Origin: a virus
IMG/VR virus record: IMGVR_UViG_3300000228_000002
Location: 1 to 64,000 of that record
Reading direction: 5' to 3' (one strand)
DNA length: 64,000 nucleotides
Of this stretch, positions 16,687 to 23,239 are shown one piece after another; position 1 is the stretch's first letter, and the number at the start of each line of letters is the position of its first letter. The notes under the pieces are model-generated. The model was not told the DNA's origin, did no database searches, and was given only the letters and a program-made list of their open reading frames with translations. Position numbers and translations under genes: made by a program.

Positions 16687-17724
16687 TTAGTCCCTTGTGC
16701 TAAATTGTCCGTCGAATTCGCTTGTTAGCTGGGTGATATCATTAGCTATGGACTTCATTTTAACACAGTGAGATTCTACCTGTCCAGATCTCTTAAGATC
16801 TTTAACGTGCTTACTACATCCATTGCATATCTGAAACATAGGACAAGTGAAGCATTCGCTCTTCAATGCTCTAAGGTTTGGATCTTTTTGGAGTGGGGTC
16901 TGCACCTTTCCTTTCTCCAGGACTTCACTATTGAAATCGACTTCATATTCGAGATCGTCTGCAAAGGCTCCACAGGTGAAATATTTCCCATCAGGGTGGA
17001 GTACCCTTATATGCTCATCACACTTGGATAGTAAAGGGCAAGAAGTGGGGATTGCATTGAGCCTATTCAACATTTGTTTCGTGTTGAACTCCCATTGTGC
17101 GAGACCTTCTCTAGCTATTTCGATATACTTCTCATATATCAAGCTTAAAGGAAATGGTTTCCCTTGTCTTCCAGATGCATTGGCATAGTTGACCTTAGCC
17201 TCGACATCCAAGTATTTTGCCAGTCTTACGGTATCAACCACTCTGTGAATGTTGTCCTCGTCGATGACCGCTAGGAAGTCTGGACGATACCCAATGTCGG
17301 CTAGGAACTTGTCCGAAATGGCTATGAAGTCTTTCTCCTCAAACACCCGATTGCGGTGGATTTTTCTCTTATTGCCATATTGGAAGGATGTAGCTATGGA
17401 CACACGGCTATGCTTGAACAACTCCAGCCACTTACTAGGTCTTAACCAGTAATCCCATAGATTAGTAGTCATTGAAATGTTGGCTGGGTAATTATTGTAT
17501 TCCAGATGTTTGATGAGTTCCCAATACCACTCAGGTTCGGTACACAAAGGGTCACCGCCATTGATGATGATAGTGGTAGTTTGCGGATATCTTTTGAGAT
17601 ATTGATATACTCTATCCAGTGATAGCTCATCATTGAAGTCCTCAGATAAACTCGGAGAACTACAAAAGGTACATGCAAAATTGCACTTGGATGTTACTTT
17701 TAATATTAACGAATTCGGTACCAT
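16687..17724 (-). CDS. Radical SAM enzyme with SPASM domain (1)
   Basis: 345 residues. The radical SAM cluster motif CNFACTFC (Cys14, Cys18, Cys21) binds the [4Fe-4S] cluster that cleaves S-adenosylmethionine; GGDP at about 56 is the SAM-binding GGE-type motif. The C-terminal half has a SPASM-type set of cysteines (CPLLSKC, TCGAF, CFTCPMFQICNGC, HC) for auxiliary clusters. SPASM enzymes mostly modify peptides. AGG precedes the ATG. It is the third coding unit in a minus-strand group with a 44-residue peptide and a second SPASM enzyme. Substrate unknown. Confidence 0.92.
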   Translation of the reverse strand: MVPNSLILKVTSKCNFACTFCSSPSLSEDFNDELSLDRVYQYLKRYPQTTTIIINGGDPLCTEPEWYWELIKHLEYNNYPANISMTTNLWDYWLRPSKWLELFKHSRVSIATSFQYGNKRKIHRNRVFEEKDFIAISDKFLADIGYRPDFLAVIDEDNIHRVVDTVRLAKYLDVEAKVNYANASGRQGKPFPLSLIYEKYIEIAREGLAQWEFNTKQMLNRLNAIPTSCPLLSKCDEHIRVLHPDGKYFTCGAFADDLEYEVDFNSEVLEKGKVQTPLQKDPNLRALKSECFTCPMFQICNGCSKHVKDLKRSGQVESHCVKMKSIANDITQLTSEFDGQFSTRD

Positions 17725-17877
17725 ATGAACCTAGTATGTCATCACTAACACACAATAAACATGAATAGCTACGTTGGTTTTACAACTAGAGTCAAGATAA
17801 TGCAAATATTTCATGAGCATGCCAGATCTGACACTTTACTCGGGAACGACATGAGAAGGTTTGGGCGGAAAACTTTG

Positions 17878-18004
17878 TTATTTCCGTGATTTTTTGTGGG
17901 TTAGACACTGTGGGCATAATGGAAGTTGACCTACGTGTGCCACAACGCCAACCAACATCAACCGTACAGGCCTTACTGCAGAATGTTTGACCAAATGCTG
18001 TCAA
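17878..18004 (-). pseudogene. Small zinc-ribbon gene between the two radical SAM genes, frame-disrupted
   Basis: A TTG overlapping the stop of the second radical SAM gene opens a frame with FGQTFCSKACTVDVGWRCG. In the +1 frame, from about 17915, the text continues QLPLCPQCLTHKKSRK and ends at TAA 17878-17880. Joined, they give a C-x3-C / C-x2-C zinc ribbon of about 41 residues. The switch is next to an AGG codon. If the first frame is read alone it ends further on in unrelated sequence. Either a broken gene or a frameshifted one. Confidence 0.45.
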
Positions 18005-19041
18005 GCAAGAAGTAGTTTCGTAAACTCGTTCTCAATTACCTCTTGCTTTCCATTCAAGACGTACTTCCAAATAGACTTGGGAGCCTGGCAATAGTCGCCC
18101 TGCCATTCAAGTTTGGTGCAGTCGCCATTGCAAATAGCAAAAGCTTCGCATTCATAGCAACGTGGATCTCTCTGGGTTTCACAGAAAATAGCTTTCTTTC
18201 TCTCTTTCGAATTGAAAAGGTCTTCTATCGACTGGTTGATGTTTCCCCAGAAATCCATTGGTGCTGTATTCGGGCATCCTGCTATGGTTCCATCGGCATT
18301 GATAGTCATGAGACTAGATTCACAATTTCTGCATCGGTTCCCTGAGTGTATGCCCTGAGTTACTGCCTCTGCTATTTCATTGAGAAACATGTTGCCAATT
18401 TTTTCGTAATATCTGTTCTCGATAGTAACATCAAGCATTTTGTGGAGCCAAAAGTCTTGTTCTGCATTGTCGGGCTTGATTTCTGGATTTGATTTGGCAT
18501 GACCATCGTTAGTAATTCTCTCGAAGAGAATGTACTTATAACCTAGAGACATAGCATACTCAATGATGATTCTCGGGTCTGTGTTAACCACTTTCTTATC
18601 CATTGTGACAAACAAGGTCATAGGTATGGTTTCGTTGAGGACCCTGGAGTTTCTCTCCCAAAGATCGAGCTGTGAACGATTCTCAAACCTAAGATTGTCC
18701 CAAGACGAACCCATCCCCTCTTTCATCCATGTATTGAAAAAATTGAGCTTTTTGTCGGTTAGTGGGTACACCAAGTTTGTCGATACAGAAAGCTCTGTTC
18801 CACCTTTCCACTGAGGCATGTTCCTACATATATCCTCAAGCTGATCAATAGGAGCTAGCATAGGTTCACCGCCATGAAAGACAATCTTCATAGATGTGTC
18901 TGGCACATAGCGGTGCAAGCGATGTAGAAATGCTAAGGTTTTTGAGGTATCTGCATACTGTCTTGGGGCTTCACTTCCGGAAGTATAACAATGGGAGCAG
19001 TTCAGTTGGCAGTGAGCTACCGGTTTATAATAGATCAGCAT
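18001..19041 (-). CDS. Radical SAM enzyme with SPASM domain (2)
   Basis: 346 residues from ATG at 19041 (GAG at 7-base spacing); a TTG at 19074 overlapping the upstream stop could add 11 residues. Cluster motif CQLNCSHCY (Cys11, Cys15, Cys18), GGEP at about 60, and a SPASM-type tail with CRNCESS, GCPN, CYECEAFAICNGDC and YC. This resembles anaerobic sulfatase-maturase and RiPP-maturase enzymes. It follows a 44-residue gene with a 30-base gap or overlap, which makes that peptide a candidate substrate. Well supported as an enzyme family; the substrate is inferred. Confidence 0.92.
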   Translation of the reverse strand: MLIYYKPVAHCQLNCSHCYTSGSEAPRQYADTSKTLAFLHRLHRYVPDTSMKIVFHGGEPMLAPIDQLEDICRNMPQWKGGTELSVSTNLVYPLTDKKLNFFNTWMKEGMGSSWDNLRFENRSQLDLWERNSRVLNETIPMTLFVTMDKKVVNTDPRIIIEYAMSLGYKYILFERITNDGHAKSNPEIKPDNAEQDFWLHKMLDVTIENRYYEKIGNMFLNEIAEAVTQGIHSGNRCRNCESSLMTINADGTIAGCPNTAPMDFWGNINQSIEDLFNSKERKKAIFCETQRDPRCYECEAFAICNGDCTKLEWQGDYCQAPKSIWKYVLNGKQEVIENEFTKLLLA

Positions 19042-19070
19042 TGAGTATCTCTTTGCATTGGCAGTAAAGA

Positions 19071-19205
19071 TCAAACGAACTTACCGTATCGGTAATGTCC
19101 ATGTCCATTTTGTTCGTATGCTCTTCGATATACCTGGAACATAGAGATTTTTATCCCTCTGAATGTGTAAGTGGCCCTTCCATTATCTGACGGGGTAAAA
19201 ACCAA
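19071..19205 (-). CDS. 44-residue protein upstream of radical SAM gene, candidate substrate
   Basis: Open frame from TTG at 19205 to TGA at 19071, or from an internal ATG at 19142 (23 residues). The text has the look of coding sequence: FTPSDNGRATYTFRGI, then a Tyr/Gly/His-rich tail ending NGHGHYRYGKFV. The stop overlaps a possible TTG start of the radical SAM gene (TTGA). Ring-rich C termini next to SPASM enzymes are seen in RiPP precursors, but it may be an ordinary small phage protein. The SD is weak. Confidence 0.5.
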   Translation of the reverse strand: MVFTPSDNGRATYTFRGIKISMFQVYRRAYEQNGHGHYRYGKFV

Positions 19206-19403
19206 TTATTCTTTATGACTTAATATCTCCGTCAAGATGCTTTCATGTAACCCAGTCATTTGTTATCGACATGGTTATGCAACGCTACGTACAACATATA
19301 TTAACCCCCGTATAAAAATGTATAGAAACATTCTTGTGTTAAAGCCTTACTATCAGTAAATCTTAACACGTGCAACTTAAGCTTTCCTTAAGAAAGGGTG
19401 ATC
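19206..19403. promoter_or_regulatory. Divergent intergenic region with hairpin before oxygenase gene
   Basis: About 200 bases between the 44-residue gene and the oxygenase gene. CTTAAG-CTTTC-CTTAAG (19377-19393) can fold just upstream of the oxygenase SD (AAAGGG), which suggests control of translation or an operator. A/T-rich stretches could hold promoters for both directions; no clear pair was identified. Confidence 0.35.
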
Positions 19404-19937
19404 ATGTACTACGACCATACACCGACTTTTCTGTCTAAAGATGATATCAGTGGGCTACTATCCGACTCCCACTTCTATCTGAGTGGTCTCATTTACACCC
19501 TAGACAAAGTCAAAAACGGGTACGACTTGGACATCACCAACCAACCGGTGGTCAAGTATCAAGAAGAAGTTCAGAGGTCGTTCAAGGACGGGAAGACCCT
19601 AGTCATAAAAGGTCTGGAGAACTATAATGAGAGTATTTCAAAGTATGCTAGGGAATTGGGAGTCGGTACGGATGTCCACATGTACCTCGTACCCAAGAAT
19701 GGTGATCATGCTTTTGGTTTCCACACGGACGATAGAGAAGTGTTGATCCATGGGGTGTATGGGGAAAAAGACTTTGAAATTATACGTGAAGGCATCACTA
19801 TACCCTATTCCACTAAATTCAACTGTGGTGTGGTGATCAAATGTGGGGAGAAGCATAGAGGAATCCCTAAGGGTGAAAGTGCTATCTTGAGCTTTGGCAT
19901 TCCGATGAGCTATAAACTTAGAAAGTTCCAAATTTAA
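19404..19937 (+). CDS. Cupin/JmjC-like 2-oxoglutarate Fe(II) oxygenase
   Basis: 177 residues from ATG at 19404 (AAAGGG at 5 bases; a GTG lies two codons earlier). The double-stranded beta-helix signature is seen as FGFHTDD (His107, Asp109: the HxD pair), then CGEKHRGIP (His151) and a basic residue near the end. A loop VYGEKDFEI between them fits cupin-like hydroxylases. It would hydroxylate a protein or nucleic acid substrate with Fe(II), O2 and 2-oxoglutarate. It is divergent from the radical SAM genes. Confidence 0.75.
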   Translation: MYYDHTPTFLSKDDISGLLSDSHFYLSGLIYTLDKVKNGYDLDITNQPVVKYQEEVQRSFKDGKTLVIKGLENYNESISKYARELGVGTDVHMYLVPKNGDHAFGFHTDDREVLIHGVYGEKDFEIIREGITIPYSTKFNCGVVIKCGEKHRGIPKGESAILSFGIPMSYKLRKFQI

Positions 19938-19946
19938 GGAGTAAAC

Positions 19947-20132
19947 ATGAAAGGCGAAATCTGGATATATCTAGAATCTGGTAAATCTTACCTAGTGATG
20001 TTCGAAGGCAAAATGAAAATGGAAAATGCCATCGAATGGGCAAATAGTGTGACTTACCACTGTCCTGAAACAGGTCTATACTTCACAAGAGATAAAGAGA
20101 CTTTCTTGCAGAGATTTGCTAAAGAGACTTAA
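19947..20132 (+). CDS. Hypothetical small protein
   Basis: 61 residues, AAGGAG before the ATG, 9 bases after the oxygenase gene, so probably co-transcribed. A beta hairpin (EIWIYLESGKSYLVMFEG) is followed by a helix and CPETGLYFTRDKETFLQRF. Not recognised. Confidence 0.7.
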   Translation: MKGEIWIYLESGKSYLVMFEGKMKMENAIEWANSVTYHCPETGLYFTRDKETFLQRFAKET

Positions 20133-20468
20133 TACTTTGAGCCTTTACTCAAGTTGTCCTCTTTCGGTTGGAGATTGGTGTAGTGAATTGCTTCTAGTTG
20201 TTGGGTGACATCAGATAAGTCAAATGACGACAACGGTTTTATGTGATCTAGATGCCATTCTGGCCCATAGCTATCCCACGACATTGTCTCGCCGTATCCT
20301 CCCTCTTATTTGGTATTTGTAGTTCCTAAGTCTAGTTTTCTTACCGCCAGTACCCGGTACTGTGCCTGCTGTTTCTCTGTCGTAGTTTTTCCAGTTACAT
20401 AAGCATCGGTAAACCTCATCTTCTGGGTCTAATATCAATAAGTGATTGATGGTTAGGCGTTTCTTCAC
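20129..20468 (-). pseudogene. HNH endonuclease split into two frames
   Basis: From GTG at 20468 a frame of 65 residues ends at 20271. In the +1 frame, overlapping it, ATG at 20284 opens SWDSYGPEWHLDHIKPLSSFD...NLQPKEDNLSKGSKY, ending at 20129. The second part is the unmistakable catalytic half of a phage HNH nuclease (W.DYG.EWHLDHIKP, TNLQP..N..KG). The first part would be its N-terminal half. The break lies in the GGGAGG stretch near 20300. It may be inactive, or the short C-terminal frame may be used alone. Confidence 0.7.
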
Positions 20469-20469
20469 G

Positions 20470-20892
20470 CTATTTTTTAGTGATCTTTTTGGGTTCTAAC
20501 ATGAATGCCCCTCTTTGTAAGGCAGCAACAACATGTTTACAAGCATGACTGACTAGTCTCGGGTTAGTTACTTTAGGAAGCTTACCATTGGAATAAATGA
20601 CATCAGTAGAACCTCTCTTGGAGAGAGCAGTCTCCACATGAAAGAGCCAATATGGGCATTCGCAACTGGCCCAAACCTTTGCGGTGGGTCCTTTACCAGT
20701 GAAATACATCAAAAGTCTATAATTACCATCCCCATCTTGAGATGCCGCCATAGCCTCCACTTTCTTCATCTTGATTCCGTTCTCTTCAACGTACTCCACT
20801 TTACCAAAATGTAAAGCTACACCTCTAGCCTTGGCTATGATGCTTTTTCTGTGTAACATGGTCCAATAGAGAATTTGTTTGACTGAAATCAT
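20470..20892 (-). CDS. SWIM zinc-finger protein
   Basis: 140 residues with CEC near residue 90 and, about 40 residues later, ACKH, giving the C-x-C...C-x-H signature of SWIM zinc domains. SWIM domains contact DNA or proteins. The N terminus is basic and hydrophobic. The SD is weak, and an internal start at MLHRKS is possible. It ends one base before the GTG of the split HNH gene. Confidence 0.7.
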   Translation of the reverse strand: MISVKQILYWTMLHRKSIIAKARGVALHFGKVEYVEENGIKMKKVEAMAASQDGDGNYRLLMYFTGKGPTAKVWASCECPYWLFHVETALSKRGSTDVIYSNGKLPKVTNPRLVSHACKHVVAALQRGAFMLEPKKITKK

Positions 20893-20976
20893 GCTTTAAA
20901 TTAACAGAGAGTGTCTTTAACTATTCATTGCATAGGTCTTCACTTAAGTTGAAAGTGGACATTCAAGGAGAATTCT

Positions 20977-21210
20977 ATGGATAAATTTATGGAAGTAATA
21001 TCATTTATAGCATCTAACTACGACATGATTCTAAGCTCTGTGGCTGTGATTCTAGGTGGATTAGGTGTGGTAGTAGAGGGGTTAACTCGTATAATTCCTA
21101 GCTCTGGCGATGAATCAGCTTTGACAAAAGTTGGTAAGTTTCTAGTTAAAGCTGGTGAGTTTGTTAAGAAAATTATGAACTTCCTTAAGCTACCTAACGT
21201 CAAAAAATAA
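20977..21210 (+). CDS. Small membrane protein, holin-like candidate
   Basis: 77 residues. A hydrophobic stretch MILSSVAVILGGLGVVVEGL (about 17-36) is followed by an amphipathic basic C-terminal half (KVGKFLVKAGEFVKKIMNFLK). AAGGAG lies 6 bases before the ATG. Size, one or two spans and charged tail are compatible with a holin or other inner-membrane protein. It has no lysis gene beside it, so the role is a guess. Confidence 0.65.
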   Translation: MDKFMEVISFIASNYDMILSSVAVILGGLGVVVEGLTRIIPSSGDESALTKVGKFLVKAGEFVKKIMNFLKLPNVKK

Positions 21211-21380
21211 AAACCGCCGGTGCCGGAATCTTCGTCGGTAGGTACAGTAAGGAAAATGAGAGAATGTCCTCTCCACTGTGATTCTGGATTTCTGATCATG
21301 AAATCGGCAATTGCATGCCCACCTTGAACAGCTTTTTGCGGTGTAGAGAGTGTCTGGGATACTATCACATAAAGTTTCAT
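21018..21380 (-). pseudogene. PTH2-like domain fragment running antisense into the membrane gene
   Basis: The first 60 residues (MKLYVIVSQTLSTPQKAVQGGHAIADFM..., GHSLIFL) match the N-terminal half of peptidyl-tRNA hydrolase 2-like phage proteins: strand, then Q-x-A-VQ-x-GHA helix, then a strand. The rest of the fold is missing; the frame instead runs on antisense to the 20977-21210 gene. A GC-rich stem followed by T-rich sequence at 21195-21235 would end the transcript early. ATG overlaps the upstream stop (ATGA). I regard it as truncated. Confidence 0.55.
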
Positions 21381-21754
21381 AGAAACCTCTTGATCATACC
21401 ATAGAAAGACCAGAATGCAGTTCGATTTTCCTTCATCTCTTTATCTGCTTCTGCTTGGACGACCACTTTTTCTGGTGGAGCTACTTCTGGGTTTAATAGC
21501 CTAGTGTACATTTCGGTATAACGGTTGACCAGAAATTTCGAATGCTTAAAGGCAGGACTACATTCAATCTTTTCTATTGGTGTCCCTCTCATCAGACAGT
21601 AAGCAATGTGCCTGTGCCTCATCTCTATCTGCAATTCAGACAGTCCAGGAACATAGCCATTAGAGTGTGACTTTCTTTGGGACTTTAGGTCACGGATTTT
21701 TTGGTTGATTTTTTTGTGAGTAGCTTTGATCTGTTTTTTTACTTCAAATTTCAT
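21377..21754 (-). CDS. Hypothetical helical protein
   Basis: 125 residues from ATG at 21754, which has AAGGA at 8 bases; a longer start at 21799 lacks one. Strongly basic helical N terminus (KKQIKATHKKINQKIRDLKSQRK) then a helical middle with a conserved-looking RHRHIAYCLMRGTP segment. The stop overlaps the next ATG. No family recognised. Confidence 0.7.
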   Translation of the reverse strand: MKFEVKKQIKATHKKINQKIRDLKSQRKSHSNGYVPGLSELQIEMRHRHIAYCLMRGTPIEKIECSPAFKHSKFLVNRYTEMYTRLLNPEVAPPEKVVVQAEADKEMKENRTAFWSFYGMIKRFL

Positions 21755-21921
21755 TTGTTCATTCCTTGTTGTTAAGTATTGAAAACTTTGTTCAAACAAG
21801 AAATGCTTACGGTGGTTTAGCTATCTATTTCATAATATCCTCCCTTTCGACCAATTTAACTATGAGTGGCTCAGGACTCCAAAGGTTCACTCTTTGCAGA
21901 GCCTAGGTCAGTTACCTGAGC

Positions 21922-22317
21922 TTAATCCTCAATTGGTACTATAACGCTTGTGTATTTGTCATTAAAGATTTTGCGAGTGTTAGCCGATAAAATCCATGGT
22001 TCTTTCGGTTGATTTTTAGGATAAAGGAAAGCAGTCTTTCCATGCTCAATAATTGAATAGAAGTTTGGAAGCAATTTCTTGATCTTCTCTACTTCGATTT
22101 TGTGCATAGGTCTGACTAGAAATGCTCCTCTATTCTTATTGGAGCCAATTTCTTTCTCAATTTCACAAAGCCAGAACTCGTCGTCGTTCACCTGGCCTTG
22201 GTATTGATTCTCGATCAATGCAAGTTTGCCCATGGTTCTTGAGATAAGTTTCACGTTACCGTTCGGGTCCTTGGATAAGAAGAACTTTAATACTACTTTA
22301 ATACCTTTAGTATTCAT
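21922..22317 (-). CDS. Hypothetical protein next to the tail module
   Basis: 131 residues. GGAG precedes the ATG. A segment AFLVRPMHKIEVEKIKKLLPNFYSII recalls small phage proteins of unknown role. It is the last gene on the minus strand downstream of the tail operon, 22 bases past the 299-residue structural gene, so it could be co-transcribed with it. Confidence 0.7.
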   Translation of the reverse strand: MNTKGIKVVLKFFLSKDPNGNVKLISRTMGKLALIENQYQGQVNDDEFWLCEIEKEIGSNKNRGAFLVRPMHKIEVEKIKKLLPNFYSIIEHGKTAFLYPKNQPKEPWILSANTRKIFNDKYTSVIVPIED

Positions 22318-22339
22318 CTAGACTGGCTCCATTAATAGA

Positions 22340-23239
22340 CTAAATAGGCAGATTGTATTGCGACAATCCAATTCCCTGAATTTTTACCATACGTGTATAC
22401 GAAAGATTCACAATCATTTGTAAGTATATGATGTCGTTAGGATTCTGCGTAGCTTGCGTTGGTACACTCAAAGAATACAAGAAGAAGTCTGCCTGGGCAT
22501 CAAGAGGGATAACTGTAATGTCCACAAGGTCTCCCAGACTATCGATCAGCTTGAATTCTACCGTTGCTCCAAGATCGACCTGCATTTTTGCCTGAAAAAG
22601 AGCAAAAGGTGTAGACCCGACTTTGAAAGGGAACGTGAATACTGCATTAGCTAGAGAAGGTGAATTTACGTTGTTCTGGAGCTTAAGTGAATATTTGTTG
22701 TTTAAGGTATCCCAGAAATCAGTAACAGTAACTGCACTACCTGAAGTAGCAGTAACAATAAAGCCATTTCCTTTAAGTGGGATAATCCAATCAGCGTTTT
22801 GTCTGTTTGGTGTGAAGTTTCTTAAGTTCTGCTCCGGTTCTTGCTCAAAGAATGCAGTAGACATGGGGACTGCACTTCCTGGGTATCTCACGTAACCAAG
22901 GACTACACCATTGATGTCACTAGGATTCAATATACCGTTACCCAATCTCAGGATTGCTGGCTCTCCACCAGAAATATCTTGATCTAGGTGTTCATAGTAT
23001 ACAGTATAATCTTGAGGATTAGAAGTCACTGGGATGTCTAATTCCAAGGACTCATCCTCGATGATCATTGTTCCTTCGTGTGTCACAGCAGTACCTGGAA
23101 AGATTCTCATCTTTGAAGTACCAGCTACACCAAATCTAAACCCTTGTAGCACTGATGAACGTGCAAGGGCATATAGCATCTGCTTAAGATCGGAGGCTTC
23201 GGCTAACGTACCATAATCTTTAATTCTTCGCTGTGTCAT
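22340..23239 (-). CDS. Tail/baseplate structural protein
   Basis: 299 residues, beta-rich, low in cysteine. N-terminal part (GVAGTSKMRIFPGTAVTHEGTMIIEDESLELDIP) looks like the adapter regions found in baseplate-attached fibre proteins; the C-terminal 150 residues look like a jelly-roll carbohydrate- or partner-binding domain. The start overlaps the previous stop (TAATG). Position at the end of the tail operon supports a peripheral tail protein, but no family is recognised. Confidence 0.75.
   Translation of the reverse strand: MTQRRIKDYGTLAEASDLKQMLYALARSSVLQGFRFGVAGTSKMRIFPGTAVTHEGTMIIEDESLELDIPVTSNPQDYTVYYEHLDQDISGGEPAILRLGNGILNPSDINGVVLGYVRYPGSAVPMSTAFFEQEPEQNLRNFTPNRQNADWIIPLKGNGFIVTATSGSAVTVTDFWDTLNNKYSLKLQNNVNSPSLANAVFTFPFKVGSTPFALFQAKMQVDLGATVEFKLIDSLGDLVDITVIPLDAQADFFLYSLSVPTQATQNPNDIIYLQMIVNLSYTRMVKIQGIGLSQYNLPI

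Noticed and set aside
17760-17888. Plus-strand 42-residue frame MNSYVGFTTRVKIMQIF...
   Set aside because: No SD and it runs antisense to the more plausible zinc-ribbon text; no support beyond an ATG.
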